NCBI GenBank assembly: GCA_949289455.1
Contig: CASEOA010000080.1
Span: forward strand, 1-56,765
Origin: an uncultured Eubacteriales bacterium
Lineage (GTDB): Bacteria > Bacillota > Clostridia > Oscillospirales > Oscillospiraceae
Length of the DNA stretch: 56,765 nt
Direction of reading: 5' to 3'
Within the stretch, counting starts at the first letter, position 1; each line of letters starts with the position of its first letter. A program made the position numbers and the translations under genes. Of this stretch, positions 15,064 through 24,525 are shown in pieces. Below the pieces are notes generated by a model. It had not been told where the DNA came from. It made no database searches and saw nothing but the letters and a program-made list of their open reading frames with translations.

Positions 15064-16182
15064 ATGAAGTTATTTAAGAAAACATTTCTGTGGCTTTCTG
15101 AAAACTATCGTGCCTATTTTCGTGGGGAGCGTAACCAGATCGCGCAGCAGAACCTCCGGCTGTTGGAGCATCTGAGCCTGATTGCAGCCGGGCTGCTCAT
15201 CTTTTTCTTTCTGGTCACACCGGTAGTCCTGCCCGACTGGACGATTACGCTGTATCATATCCTTTTCCTGCCTGCCAGTCTGCTGTTCTGGCTTGTTAGT
15301 CTGGTGTTCCAGAGAAAAAAAGTCAGCTGCCGGTTTGTCTCCTTGGCGTGCCTCCTGTTCCAGGCGGTATTGTTTTCTTTCGTCCTGTTTATCGACTTGC
15401 TGGCCGCGCCCAATACTCCGGCCTCTTTTATGCCGGGCCTGTGCATTGCTCTGCCCGTACTGTTTATCATGCCCTTTCACTACTCCTACGGTGTAATGTT
15501 TACCTTTGAGGTGCTCTATGTCTGGGCTGCAAGCCGCTTCAAAGACCCCTTCCTGGCGCAATATGATATTCTCAACTCTGTGGTGGGAATTGCTTTCTCT
15601 ATCGCTGTCGCGGAGGTCATCATGCGTCTGCGCCTTCGGGATTATGCGTCAAGAATGAAGTACAAGCAGCTCAGTACGCTGGATACGCTGTCGGGTATTC
15701 TCAACAAGATGGCCTGGACAGAGTCAGTCAAGCAATATCTTTGGCTGCAGGGCCCCAGTGCGGCCTGCTCCATGGCAATCCTGGATATAGACGATTTCAA
15801 GCACATTAACGATCAACTGGGGCACTTTGCCGGGGACCAGATTCTGCGGCACATCGGCGCCGTTTTGTCTGAGGTTTTCCGGGCTACAGATTTGGTGGGC
15901 CGCTTTGGCGGGGATGAGTTTGTTATCCTGTTGAAAGGGACTACGAAACCTGCCATACTGGAGAAAAAGTTTCGGAGCATTGAGGAACAACTCTCTCATA
16001 TCTCCGTAGGTGAAATGAGTATCAAGGTGACCTGTAGTATGGGCGTCGCCACGGCAGCGGGAGAAGGAATCGAATTTGACGCTGCCTTTCAGGCGGCTGA
16101 TGCCGCCCTCTATCAGGCCAAGTCTCGGGGAAAGAACACCGTTGTCATCAGTCGATGTGAGCACAACGGGTGTATATCCTGA
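15064..16182 (+). CDS. Membrane-anchored diguanylate cyclase (GGDEF protein)
   Basis: 372 residues. An N-terminal membrane region of about five to six helices (residues 35-190) is followed by a GGDEF domain. The signature GRFGGDEF is intact at 279-286, the substrate and metal segment is DIDDFKHINDQLGHFAGD at 241-258, and the inhibitory I-site RxxD (Arg273, Asp276) lies five residues before GGDEF. It should make c-di-GMP from GTP and be feedback-inhibited. The ATG at 15064 was chosen because GGAGA lies eight bases upstream; the frame stays open for 31 more codons without a site. It is divergent from the EAL phosphodiesterase, an opposing activity. Confidence 0.9.
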   Translation: MKLFKKTFLWLSENYRAYFRGERNQIAQQNLRLLEHLSLIAAGLLIFFFLVTPVVLPDWTITLYHILFLPASLLFWLVSLVFQRKKVSCRFVSLACLLFQAVLFSFVLFIDLLAAPNTPASFMPGLCIALPVLFIMPFHYSYGVMFTFEVLYVWAASRFKDPFLAQYDILNSVVGIAFSIAVAEVIMRLRLRDYASRMKYKQLSTLDTLSGILNKMAWTESVKQYLWLQGPSAACSMAILDIDDFKHINDQLGHFAGDQILRHIGAVLSEVFRATDLVGRFGGDEFVILLKGTTKPAILEKKFRSIEEQLSHISVGEMSIKVTCSMGVATAAGEGIEFDAAFQAADAALYQAKSRGKNTVVISRCEHNGCIS

Positions 16183-16323
16183 ATGCAGTAACATAATGAA
16201 GCGGAAAGCCTGCCAACCAATTGGTCGGCTTGCTGCTTGTGGCGCACTCGGCATGGGCGATCATTTGGTGGGGAAAGCCCACTTTAGAGAAAACGCCTTT
16301 GTTTTGTGACCAGAAGACCCCGC

Positions 16324-16485
16324 TCATCCGTGTCGGCGGGGCCAATACACCCACTGCGGCAGGTCGGACAGGGCTTCCCGGGAGGGCGCCTCGCCGCCGT
16401 CCTCGTTCAGAAGGATGATCTCATCGTGGGCGGGAGAACGCGTGGGTGCTGCCCCGGCCCATGGTTCTGGGCGCAGGAAATTCAT
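16324..16485 (-). CDS. Candidate small protein, 53 residues, unknown
   Basis: A short frame on the minus strand, MNFLRPEPWAGAAP ... HDEIILLNEDGGEAPSREAL ... QWVYWPRRHG, starting at an ATG with GGAGA four bases upstream. Its stop codon is embedded in a GC-rich inverted repeat (GGCCCCGC ... GCGGGGTC) that could act as terminator. Composition is acidic in the middle with Trp/Arg-rich ends. No family recognised. The flanks (16183-16323 and 16486-16583) show nothing else apart from AT-rich sequence that could hold promoters for this frame and for the lipoprotein gene. Confidence 0.4.
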   Translation of the reverse strand: MNFLRPEPWAGAAPTRSPAHDEIILLNEDGGEAPSREALSDLPQWVYWPRRHG

Positions 16486-16583
16486 AAATCTCCATATCAT
16501 TTCGGCGGGAACTGTGATATGATAATAACTGTTGGACAGGCCGCGCCGCGGCCGGTGAAATTTCCCACGGAGGGCAGAACGCG

Positions 16584-17972
16584 ATGAAAAAATTCAGACT
16601 GCTTCTGGCGGCGGGGCTGCTCCTGCTGCTGACAGGCTGCTTTTCCCAGTCGGTGGACGAGCTGTACGCGCCGCCCCGGGCCCCGGACGACTATCTGAAG
16701 CTGGACAACAAGATCAACGAGGTGCTCAACGCCGGCGGGGAGTACGCCGCCCCCCTCACCGGAGATCTGACCCAGAAGGTGCAGCTCCAGGATCTGGACG
16801 GGGACGGGGTGCAGGAGGCCATTGCCTTTTTCCGGGTGAGCTCCTCGGAGCGGCCTCTGAAGATTTACATCTACCGCCAGGTGGGGGAGGACTACGAGGT
16901 GGCCGCCATCATCGAGGGCGAGGGCTCGGCCATCAACTATGTGGCCTATGAAAACCTGGACGGGGACTCCAGCAAGGAAATTGTGGTGAGCTGGCAGATG
17001 ATGAGCGATCAGAACCACTCCCTGGCGGCCTACTCCATCCACAAGGGCCAGGTGTTGGAGCTGATGCGCACCAATTACACCAGCTTCCAGGTGTGCGACC
17101 TGGATCAGGACAGCCAGGACGAGATCGTGGTGGTCCAGACCGGCGCCACCGAGGAGAGCAACCGGGTGGAGTTTTATGACTACAGCGACGGGCTGATGGA
17201 GCTCAACTCCAGCGCCCCTCTGTCCCGCAACATAACCGGGCTGCCCGACGGAGGGGTCAAGACAGGCTACCTGCGGAAGAACGTGCCGGCGGTCTTTGTG
17301 ACCTCCTCCTATGGATACAGCGGGACTTCTCAGGAATATGCCGACTCCAATTATAAGGAGACGGGGCATATCACCGATATTTTTGCCTGGAAGAACAACC
17401 GCCTGGTGAACATCACCCTGGACCCCGAGTCCGGGGAGAGTGAGAGCACCATCCGCTGGTACACCAACGTGGGCGTCAAGGACATCAACCACGACGGTAT
17501 CATGGAGCTGCCCGATCCCTTTGCCCTGCCGGAGCCGGACAGCACCAGCATCGCGGTGAACTTCTGGGGCATCCACTGGCGGCAGTACGACCTGGACGGC
17601 AGGCCCCATCAGGTGTTTACCACCTACTATAACGACAAGGACGGCTGGTACTTTATCCTGCCCGACCAGTGGGACGGGAAGATCACCGTCTCCCGCAACG
17701 ATATGGTAGGCGGCGGCGAGCGGGCGGTCATCTTCTCCCATTGGGAGGGGAGCGAGGATGAGGACCCATCCCCCTTCCTGGTGGTGTACACCCTCAGCGG
17801 AGATAACCGGTTTATGCGGGCCAATATGTCCGGCCGGTTCCGGCTGCTGGACGGGGACGATGACAGCGATACCATTTACGCCGCCCGCTTTATCCAGAAC
17901 GAGTGGGACTGCGGTCTGGACGAGGAGGGCGTCAAGTCCCACTTTGCCCTGATTACCAACGATTGGTCTTGA
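16584..17972 (+). CDS. Lipoprotein with VCBS/FG-GAP-like repeats, unknown role
   Basis: 462 residues. The signal peptide ends in the lipobox LLTGC (Cys19), so the mature protein is tethered to the outer membrane face. The body contains Asp-rich loops of the type DLDGDGVQEAI, NLDGDSSKEIV, DLDQDSQDEIV and DINHDGIMELP, the calcium-binding-like turns of VCBS/FG-GAP beta-propeller repeats. It is followed after 27 bases by a response regulator and a histidine kinase, so it could be a sensor accessory or target of that pair; that is inferred from position only. From this gene onward GC content is visibly higher than in the preceding 16 kb. Confidence 0.75.
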   Translation: MKKFRLLLAAGLLLLLTGCFSQSVDELYAPPRAPDDYLKLDNKINEVLNAGGEYAAPLTGDLTQKVQLQDLDGDGVQEAIAFFRVSSSERPLKIYIYRQVGEDYEVAAIIEGEGSAINYVAYENLDGDSSKEIVVSWQMMSDQNHSLAAYSIHKGQVLELMRTNYTSFQVCDLDQDSQDEIVVVQTGATEESNRVEFYDYSDGLMELNSSAPLSRNITGLPDGGVKTGYLRKNVPAVFVTSSYGYSGTSQEYADSNYKETGHITDIFAWKNNRLVNITLDPESGESESTIRWYTNVGVKDINHDGIMELPDPFALPEPDSTSIAVNFWGIHWRQYDLDGRPHQVFTTYYNDKDGWYFILPDQWDGKITVSRNDMVGGGERAVIFSHWEGSEDEDPSPFLVVYTLSGDNRFMRANMSGRFRLLDGDDDSDTIYAARFIQNEWDCGLDEEGVKSHFALITNDWS

Positions 17973-17999
17973 TGATACACATTTGAAGGAGGGAACGGG

Positions 18000-18686
18000 A
18001 TGAAAAAGGTGCTCGTACTGGAGGACGAGGCCAACATCCGCAGCTTTGTAGTAATCAATCTGAAGCGGGCCGGATATGAGGCCATTGAGGCGGAGACCGG
18101 CGAGGAGGCCCTGGCCCAGCTCAAGCGCAACCCGGATATCAAGGTGGCCCTGCTGGATATCATGCTGCCCGACATGGACGGCTTTGAGGTGTGCCGCCGC
18201 ATTCGCGCGGGGGACAATAACATCGGCATCATCATGCTCACCGCCCGCACCCAGGAGATGGACAAGATTACCGGCCTGATGACCGGGGCGGACGACTATG
18301 TGACCAAGCCCTTCTCCCCGGCGGAGCTTACCGCCCGCATCGACGCCCTCTACCGCCGCACCGGCGGGGCGGTGGCGGTGGACAGCGGCGAGATCAGCCA
18401 GCCCCCCTTCCTGCTGAACACCCGCAACCGCACCCTGGAGAAAAACGGCCAGCGGGTGAAGCTGACCCAGGTGGAGTATTCCATTATCAAGCTGTTTATG
18501 GACAACCCGGGCAAGGCCCTGTCCCGGGAGGAGATTTTGGACTCGGTCTGGGGCCGGGACTACTTTGGCGAGCTGAAGATCGTGGACGTGAACATCCGCC
18601 GTCTGCGGATCAAAATTGAGGACGACCCTACCAACCCCGCTTTTATTACTACAGTGTGGGGCTATGGCTATAAGTGGGGCTTCTGA
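18000..18686 (+). CDS. OmpR/PhoB-family response regulator
   Basis: 228 residues: receiver domain (1-118) with acidic pocket Glu9-Asp9/10 region (LEDE), phosphoacceptor Asp53 in LLDIMLPDMDG, Thr81 and Lys103 (VTKPFSP), then a winged-helix DNA-binding domain (about 130-226) ending in the canonical TVWGYGYKW. It would bind promoter DNA when phosphorylated by the kinase encoded next. AAGGAGGG lies eight bases upstream of the ATG. Stimulus and targets are unknown. Confidence 0.93.
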   Translation: MKKVLVLEDEANIRSFVVINLKRAGYEAIEAETGEEALAQLKRNPDIKVALLDIMLPDMDGFEVCRRIRAGDNNIGIIMLTARTQEMDKITGLMTGADDYVTKPFSPAELTARIDALYRRTGGAVAVDSGEISQPPFLLNTRNRTLEKNGQRVKLTQVEYSIIKLFMDNPGKALSREEILDSVWGRDYFGELKIVDVNIRRLRIKIEDDPTNPAFITTVWGYGYKWGF

Positions 18687-18717
18687 CACTCACTACCAGG
18701 TGGTGAAACACGCACTC

Positions 18718-20133
18718 ATGAAAAAACGAATCGGCATCCGCGGCATCCGCAAGCGCTGGATGGTCAACTCCATCAGCGTGGTGCTGTTTATTGTGCTGCT
18801 GGCGGTGACCGCCTTCTCGGCGGCCATGGGCAGCTACTACTATTCCACCCTCAGCGAGTCCCTATCCCAGAAGGCGGAGAGCGCGGTGCGCAGCTTCAAC
18901 TACTACCGGACGGGGGACTCCTACTACGAGTATGCCCGCACCCTGGTGGGGGGCGACCAGTCCAGCGACCGGCTGGAGGTGGAGTTCCTGGACGCCAGCG
19001 GTCTGATCCGCTATTCCAGCTCCGACCTGACCGCCTTCCGCTCTCCCGGCACCCCCGACATCGCCGAGGCCCTGAGCCAGGGCCACACCAAGGTGTGGAC
19101 CGGCTCCGACCCCAGCACCGGGGAGCACATCATGGCGGCCACCAGCCCCCTGATCCTCAACGGGGAGGTGGTGGGAGCCATGCGCTACGTTACCTCCCTG
19201 CGGAACGTGGACTGGCAGATCGTCATTGTGGTGGCCATCGCCCTGGGCATCGGCATGGCCATTCTGGCCTTCGTCTACTTCTCCAACCTGTACTTCGTGC
19301 GCTCCATCGTGGAGCCCATGGCGGGCATCACGGAAACCGCCAAGCGCATCGCCGCCGGCTCCTACGGCGTGCAGATCGAAAAGCGGTTTGACGACGAGAT
19401 CGGAGACCTCACCGACGCCATCAATGACATGTCCCTGAAAATCAACCAGAGCGAGAAGATGAAAAACGAGTTTATCTCCTCGGTGTCCCATGAGCTGCGC
19501 ACCCCCCTCACCGCCATCAACGGCTGGGCGGAGACCATCATGCACGGGGAGGTGCGGGACAGCGCCGACGTGAAGAAGGGCATGGGCATCATCGTGTCCG
19601 AGGCCCGGCGGCTGACCAATATGGTGGAGGAGCTGCTGGAGTTCTCCCGCATCCAGGACGGCCGGTTCACCCTGTCGGTGGAGCCCATGGACATCAAGGC
19701 CGAACTGGAGGACGCGGTGTACACCTACCGGGAGTTCTTCCGTCGGGAGGGCATTGAGCTCAACCACTTTGACTGCGAGGAGGAGTTCCCTCCCATTGAG
19801 GGAGACCCGGAGCGGCTGCGGCAGGTGTTCTGCAACCTGCTGGACAACGCCGCAAAGCACGGCGGCTCAGGTAAGCGGATCGACACCGCCATCCGCCGGG
19901 AGGAGGACACGGTGGTCATCACCGTCCGGGACTACGGCCCCGGCATCCCGGAGGAGGAGCTGCCCCACGTGAAGTACAAATTCTACAAGGGCTCCTCCAA
20001 GGCCAGGGGCTCCGGCATCGGCCTGGCGGTGTGCGATGAGATTGTCAGCCGCCATGAGGGCGCCCTGGACATCGGCAACGCCGAGGGAGGCGGGTGCATC
20101 GTCACCGTCACTCTGCCCATCCAGCCTCAATAG
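18718..20133 (+). CDS. Sensor histidine kinase with HAMP domain
   Basis: About 471 residues: membrane helix at 17-38, extracellular sensor region (39-165), second helix (168-190), HAMP (190-243), HisKA with the phospho-His in SHELRTP (His258), and an HATPase domain with the N box NLLDNAAKH, DYGPGIPEEE and GSGIGLAVCDEI. It autophosphorylates and donates to the upstream regulator. The ATG at 18718 starts 32 bases after the regulator stop; a GTG at 18703 is an in-frame alternative, and neither has an ideal site (AGGTGG nearby). The extracellular part resembles small PAS/Cache-like sensors but I cannot assign a ligand. Confidence 0.92.
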   Translation: MKKRIGIRGIRKRWMVNSISVVLFIVLLAVTAFSAAMGSYYYSTLSESLSQKAESAVRSFNYYRTGDSYYEYARTLVGGDQSSDRLEVEFLDASGLIRYSSSDLTAFRSPGTPDIAEALSQGHTKVWTGSDPSTGEHIMAATSPLILNGEVVGAMRYVTSLRNVDWQIVIVVAIALGIGMAILAFVYFSNLYFVRSIVEPMAGITETAKRIAAGSYGVQIEKRFDDEIGDLTDAINDMSLKINQSEKMKNEFISSVSHELRTPLTAINGWAETIMHGEVRDSADVKKGMGIIVSEARRLTNMVEELLEFSRIQDGRFTLSVEPMDIKAELEDAVYTYREFFRREGIELNHFDCEEEFPPIEGDPERLRQVFCNLLDNAAKHGGSGKRIDTAIRREEDTVVITVRDYGPGIPEEELPHVKYKFYKGSSKARGSGIGLAVCDEIVSRHEGALDIGNAEGGGCIVTVTLPIQPQ

Positions 20134-20170
20134 GGGAGGATGGAAATCGAACATCAGTTCTAAAAAAGAG

Positions 20171-20200
20171 ACCCGCACCCCTTGCAATCGGGGTGCGGGT
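20171..20200. terminator. Strong hairpin after the histidine kinase gene
   Basis: Perfect 11-bp stem ACCCGCACCCC / GGGGTGCGGGT with an eight-base loop, 37 bases after the stop codon. The run of A before it gives a T-run only on the minus strand, so as a plus-strand terminator it is atypical. Confidence 0.5.
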
Positions 20201-20257
20201 CTGATACAATATGTAGGATATCGGACTATATCAACCTGTAAGGAGAACGTAAACCCA

Positions 20258-21238
20258 ATGTCAAATCAGACCAGGCGTGCCTGCGACACGCCCTACAAGA
20301 CCATGATCGGCGGTCAGGCCCTCATCGAAGGGATCATGATGCTGGGGCCGGAGAAAAAGGCCGTGGTGGTGCGCAAGCCGGAGGGAGACCTGGCCGAGCA
20401 GGTGGAGGAACGGGTCCTCATCAAGGACAAGCACCCCGCCTTGGGGCTGCCCTTTATCCGGGGTGTGTTTAACTTTTGTTCCTCTATGGCCAACGGGGTC
20501 AAGGCCCTGATGTACTCGGCCTCCTTTGTGCCCGAAGAGGAGGAGACCCCCGAGGAGCCCTCCAGACTGGAGCGGTGGCTGGACAAGCACCTGAGCAGCG
20601 AGAAGGCGGCCTCGGCGCTGGTGACCATTGCGGTGGCCATGGGCATCCTCTTTTCGGTGGGCCTGTTCATTCTGCTGCCCACCGCCCTGGTGGGGGTGCT
20701 GGGCCGGTTTGTGCCCCTGGCCATGTGGCTGCGCAATCTGCTGGAGGGCGTGGTGAAGGTGGTCATTTTCATGGGCTACCTGATCCTGTGCTCCCATATG
20801 AAGGAGATCCACCGGGTGTTCCAGTACCACGGGGCGGAGCACAAAACCATCTTCTGCTATGAGCACGGCCTGCCCCTGACGGTGGAGAACGTGCGCAAGC
20901 AGCCCCGGCACCATCCCCGCTGCGGCACCAGCTTTCTGTTCGTGGTCATCGTGGTGAGCATCCTGCTGTCCAGCGTGGTGTTTTCCTTCGTGTCGGTGAC
21001 CAATACCTTTCTGCGGATGGCCCTCCATCTGCTGATGCTGCCCTTTATCGTCAGCATCACCTATGAGTTCAACCGGGTGGTGGGGCGGCATGACAACTGG
21101 CTCACCCGCCTGGTGTCCGCCCCCGGCATGTGGCTCCAGAACTGGACCACCTTTGAGCCGGACGACTCCATGATTGAGGTGGGCATCCGGGCCTTCACCC
21201 TGGTGTTGCCGGAGGAGGAGGGCAAGGATCAGTGGTAA
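20258..21238 (+). CDS. DUF1385 domain-containing membrane protein
   Basis: 326 residues of the DUF1385 family (PF07136), described only as putative metal-dependent membrane proteins. Landmarks: GGQALIEGIMMLGP at the N-terminus, LPFIRGVFNF, YHGAEHKTIFCYE (His/Glu/Cys cluster) and RHHPRCGTSFLF, with four to five membrane helices around them. In Clostridia this gene typically precedes prmC, as here (52 bases apart). AAGGAG lies 12 bases before the ATG. It begins a run of seven genes through pgsA with short gaps or overlaps that probably form one transcription unit. Function unknown. Confidence 0.9.
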   Translation: MSNQTRRACDTPYKTMIGGQALIEGIMMLGPEKKAVVVRKPEGDLAEQVEERVLIKDKHPALGLPFIRGVFNFCSSMANGVKALMYSASFVPEEEETPEEPSRLERWLDKHLSSEKAASALVTIAVAMGILFSVGLFILLPTALVGVLGRFVPLAMWLRNLLEGVVKVVIFMGYLILCSHMKEIHRVFQYHGAEHKTIFCYEHGLPLTVENVRKQPRHHPRCGTSFLFVVIVVSILLSSVVFSFVSVTNTFLRMALHLLMLPFIVSITYEFNRVVGRHDNWLTRLVSAPGMWLQNWTTFEPDDSMIEVGIRAFTLVLPEEEGKDQW

Positions 21239-21290
21239 GGGGGAACGTCCCCCGGGAGAGAACGAGAGACTGACAGGGGAGCGTGGAGTT

Positions 21291-22154
21291 ATGGCGACCA
21301 CCTACAACAACCTCTTCCTGGACACCCGCCGGCGCCTGCGGGCGGCCGGGGTGGAGAGCGCCCAGCTGGAGGCCCGGGAGCTGGTGTGCGCTGCGGCGGG
21401 CAAGACCCGGGAGCAGTTTTACCGGGACATGTCCCTGTACACCTCCGGCTCGGTGGAGGAGAAGCTGGCGGCCCTGGTGGAGCGCCGCCTGGCGGGGGAG
21501 CCGGTGGCCTACCTTATCGGGGAGTGGGAATTTTACGGCCTGACCCTGACCATAGACCCTGAAGTGCTCATCCCGCGGATGGACACCGAGGTGCTGGCCG
21601 AGCGGGCCATCCTCCTGGCCCGGGAGGCGGGGGAAGGGGCCCGGGTGCTGGACCTGTGCGCCGGCAGCGGCTGCGTGGGCCTGGCGGTGGCCGCCAACGT
21701 GCCTTCCTGCCGGGTGGTGCTGGCCGATCTCAGCGAGGCCGCCCTCAGGACCTGCAAGCAGAACATCCGCCGCTGTGAGCTCAATGCCCGGGTGACCTGC
21801 CTCCAGGCCGACGCCCTGGCCCCTCCGGAGGCGGCCCTGTGGGATTTTGACGTAATTGCCTGCAACCCGCCCTACATTCCCAGCGGGGATATCGCCGGGC
21901 TGGACGTGTCCGTGCGGGACTATGAGCCCCACTCCGCCCTGGACGGCGGGGATGACGGCCTGGACTTCTACCGGGCCATTGCGGCCAACTGGGGCAAGGC
22001 TCTGCGGCCGGGGGGCAGCCTGCTCTTTGAGGTGGGCGTCGGCCAGGCCGGGGACGTGCAGAGCCTACTGAAGGACAACGGCTATGTGGATGTCCGGGCC
22101 GCCCAGGACACTCAGGGCATCTGGCGGGTGGTGGAAGGCATCCTGAATGTGTAA
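21291..22154 (+). CDS. prmC: Peptide chain release factor N5-glutamine methyltransferase
   Basis: 287 residues. PrmC methylates the Gln of the GGQ motif in release factors RF1/RF2 using S-adenosylmethionine. The helical N-terminal domain (1-90) recognises the factor; IPRMDTE (94-100), the SAM-binding loop [14 protein letters not shown] (121-134) and the catalytic NPPYIPS (192-198) are all present. Start chosen at the ATG after GTGGAG; the open frame upstream is GC-rich noise. The usual companion prfA is not in this window. Confidence 0.95.
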   Translation: MATTYNNLFLDTRRRLRAAGVESAQLEARELVCAAAGKTREQFYRDMSLYTSGSVEEKLAALVERRLAGEPVAYLIGEWEFYGLTLTIDPEVLIPRMDTEVLAERAILLAREAGEGARVLDLCAGSGCVGLAVAANVPSCRVVLADLSEAALRTCKQNIRRCELNARVTCLQADALAPPEAALWDFDVIACNPPYIPSGDIAGLDVSVRDYEPHSALDGGDDGLDFYRAIAANWGKALRPGGSLLFEVGVGQAGDVQSLLKDNGYVDVRAAQDTQGIWRVVEGILNV

Positions 22155-22188
22155 CACGCCGCTCCGGCGGCGGAGAGGAGATACGTAC

Positions 22189-23301
22189 ATGGCAGAGAAG
22201 AAGAAGTCTATGGTGGAGAGCGCCGCTCCCGCCTCTGATAAGAAGAAGGCCCTGGAGACCGCCATGGCCCAGATTGAAAAGGCCTACGGCAAGGGCTCCA
22301 TCATGCGCCTGGGGGACAACGCCGACATTGTGGTGGAGGCCATCCCCACCGGCTCCCTGTCCCTGGACCTGGCTCTTGGCATCGGCGGCGTGCCCAAGGG
22401 CCGTATCATCGAGATCTATGGGCCGGAATCCTCCGGCAAGACCACCCTGGCCCTCCACATTGTGGCCGAGGCCCAGAAGCGGGGAGGCGAGGTGGCCTTC
22501 ATCGACGCCGAGCACGCCCTGGACCCCTACTATGCCCGGGCCTTGGGGGTGGATATCGACTCCATGCTCATCTCCCAGCCGGACACCGGCGAGCAGGGTC
22601 TGGAGATCTGCGAGGCCCTGGTGCGCTCCGGCGCCATCGACGTGGTGGTGGTGGACTCGGTGGCCGCGCTCACCCCCCGGGCGGAGATCGAGGGGGACAT
22701 GGGGGACTCCCATGTGGGCCTGCTGGCCCGGCTCATGAGTCAGGCCCTGCGGAAGCTGGCCGGTTCCATCGCCAAGACCAACTGCGTGGTCATCTTTATC
22801 AACCAGCTGCGGGAAAAGGTGGGGGTCATGTACGGCAACCCGGAGGTCACCACCGGCGGCCGGGCACTGAAGTTCTACGCCTCCGTCCGCATGGACGTGC
22901 GCCGGGTGGAGTCTCTGAAAAACGGCTCCGAGATCATCGGCAACCGCACCCGGGTAAAAGTGGTCAAGAACAAGGTCTCGCCTCCCTTCAAGGAGGCGGA
23001 GTTTGACATCATGTACGGCGAGGGTATCTCCAAGGTGGGCGAGATTCTGGATCTGGCCACCAAGCTGGATCTGGTGCAGAAGTCGGGCTCCTGGTTTGCC
23101 ATGGGGGAGACCCGCCTGGGCCAGGGCCGGGACGCCGCCAAGCAGTACCTCAAGGACAACCCGGAGGTGTGTGACAAGCTGGAGGAGGACATCCGCAAAA
23201 ACTCCTACAAGCTGATGAGCAGCCAGGCCCGGGCCGCCGCCAAGGCCGCCGGCCGGGCGGTGGATATTTCCGCCGAGGATTTTGAGGATGCGGATCAGTA
23301 A
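22189..23301 (+). CDS. recA: Recombinase RecA
   Basis: 370-residue DNA recombinase and SOS co-protease. Walker [10 protein letters not shown] at 78-86, Walker B in [10 protein letters not shown], the DNA-binding loop region around [17 protein letters not shown] and the [28 protein letters not shown] segment are intact. GGAGAGGAG precedes the ATG. I see no clear LexA/DinR box just upstream. The next gene, recX, overlaps its last 14 bases, the standard arrangement for RecA and its modulator. Confidence 0.98.
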   Translation: MAEKKKSMVESAAPASDKKKALETAMAQIEKAYGKGSIMRLGDNADIVVEAIPTGSLSLDLALGIGGVPKGRIIEIYGPESSGKTTLALHIVAEAQKRGGEVAFIDAEHALDPYYARALGVDIDSMLISQPDTGEQGLEICEALVRSGAIDVVVVDSVAALTPRAEIEGDMGDSHVGLLARLMSQALRKLAGSIAKTNCVVIFINQLREKVGVMYGNPEVTTGGRALKFYASVRMDVRRVESLKNGSEIIGNRTRVKVVKNKVSPPFKEAEFDIMYGEGISKVGEILDLATKLDLVQKSGSWFAMGETRLGQGRDAAKQYLKDNPEVCDKLEEDIRKNSYKLMSSQARAAAKAAGRAVDISAEDFEDADQ

Positions 23302-23938
23302 ACTATCCCCCTCTGCCCGAATTCAGGGCCGGTGGCTGTGCCACCTGGAGGACGGGACCATCCTGCGGATTACCGAGAACGAGGTGGTGGCCTTCGGCCT
23401 GTGTACCGGCCTGGAGCTCACCGAAGAGAACCTGGACGCACTGACCGCGGCCGCCAGAACGGGTGCGGTGCGGGAGAAGGCCATGGACCTGCTGGCCGTG
23501 CGCCCCCTGTCCCGGAAGGAGCTGGTGGACAAGCTCACCGCCCGGCCCCGGAACAGGGACAAGGAGCCCATGGCTGACCGGGAGACCGCCGAGGCGGTGG
23601 CCGACCGGCTGGAGGAGCTGGGCTATCTCAACGACGGGCAGTACGCCCGGACGGTGGCGGAGCATTATACCGCCAAGGGCTACGGCCCCAGCCGGGTCCG
23701 GGAAGAGCTCTACCGCCGGGGCGTGCCCCGGGACTGCTGGGAGGAGGCGCTGGCGGACCTGGAGGGCCCGGAGGCCTCCATCGACAGCTTTCTGCAAAAA
23801 AAATTGCGGAGGGCCGATCTCACCGACCCCAAGAGCTACCAGCGGGCGGCCAACGCTCTGGCCCGCCGGGGCTACCGCTGGGAGGACATTAAGGACGGAC
23901 TGCGCCGGTACGGCGCGGACACAGAGGAGGAATTGTAA
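23288..23938 (+). CDS. recX: Regulatory protein RecX
   Basis: 216 residues with the helical triple-repeat layout of Rec[57 protein letters not shown] and a C-terminal repeat [18 protein letters not shown]. It binds RecA filaments and modulates their activity. An N-terminal extension of about 60 residues with a small beta-rich segment ([19 protein letters not shown]) is typical of clostridial RecX. The ATG at 23288 lies inside the end of recA; GAGG upstream gives nine-base spacing. Confidence 0.93.
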   Translation: MRISKLSPSARIQGRWLCHLEDGTILRITENEVVAFGLCTGLELTEENLDALTAAARTGAVREKAMDLLAVRPLSRKELVDKLTARPRNRDKEPMADRETAEAVADRLEELGYLNDGQYARTVAEHYTAKGYGPSRVREELYRRGVPRDCWEEALADLEGPEASIDSFLQKKLRRADLTDPKSYQRAANALARRGYRWEDIKDGLRRYGADTEEEL

Positions 23939-24513
23939 TGGACGCCAGAGAAGCCCTGCTCACCCGCCGCAGCATCCGGCGTTACAAGGCAGATCCAATC
24001 CCCCGGGCGGTGCTGGAGGAGATTTTGGAGGCTGGTTTGGCCGCTCCTTCTGCCATCAATATGCAGCACTGGTATTTTGTGGCTGTCCAGGACCCCGAAG
24101 CCCTGGCGGAGATCAAGCAGATCATGGGGGGCGTGGTGGAGAAGTTCACCCCCGTGCTGGAGCAGCGGTTTTCCCGAAACCCGGAGCAGGTGGGCATTAC
24201 CAACAAGTTCCTGTCCACCCTGGGGGGCGCGCCGGTGTGCGTGCTGGTGTTCCTGCTGAAGCCGGACTACCCCGACCGGGACGGGGCCATGCAGAGTGTG
24301 TCCGCCGCCATTGAAAACGTGCTGCTGGCCGCTTGGGACAAGGGCGTGGGCTCCTGCTGGCTGTCCGCCCCCCAGCGCATGGGCTTCGGCCCCGCCTTCC
24401 AGCAGCGGTTCGCCCCCGACAAGGGGGAGTTCGTGGCGGCCGTCACCCTGGGCTACCCCGACCAGCAGCCCAAAATGCCCCCCCGCCGGGAGGGCAGATA
24501 CATCATTGTGTAA
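23938..24513 (+). CDS. Nitroreductase family protein
   Basis: 191 residues of the FMN-dependent nitroreductase family. It begins with the signature RRSIRRYKADPI, has APSAINMQHWYFVAV (FMN contacts) and ENVLLAAWDKGVGSCWLS, and ends with GYPDQQPKMPPRREG. It likely reduces quinones, flavins or nitro compounds with NAD(P)H in the cytoplasm; substrate unknown. The ATG overlaps the recX stop (TAATG), so the two are co-translated. Confidence 0.9.
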   Translation: MDAREALLTRRSIRRYKADPIPRAVLEEILEAGLAAPSAINMQHWYFVAVQDPEALAEIKQIMGGVVEKFTPVLEQRFSRNPEQVGITNKFLSTLGGAPVCVLVFLLKPDYPDRDGAMQSVSAAIENVLLAAWDKGVGSCWLSAPQRMGFGPAFQQRFAPDKGEFVAAVTLGYPDQQPKMPPRREGRYIIV

Positions 24514-24525
24514 GGAGATTGTCCC

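Noticed and set aside
16497..18689. 730-codon open frame on the minus strand
   Set aside because: It is the mirror of the GC-rich lipoprotein and response-regulator genes on the plus strand, with low-complexity His/Gly/Val-rich content and no ribosome binding site. Similar long antisense frames at 23,872-28,267, 42,058-44,969 and 36,349-38,763 were rejected for the same reason.
20036..20257. N-terminal extension of the DUF1385 gene into the histidine kinase gene
   Set aside because: The ATG at 20258 has AAGGAG upstream and begins just before the conserved GGQALIEG motif; the longer frame crosses the hairpin at 20171.
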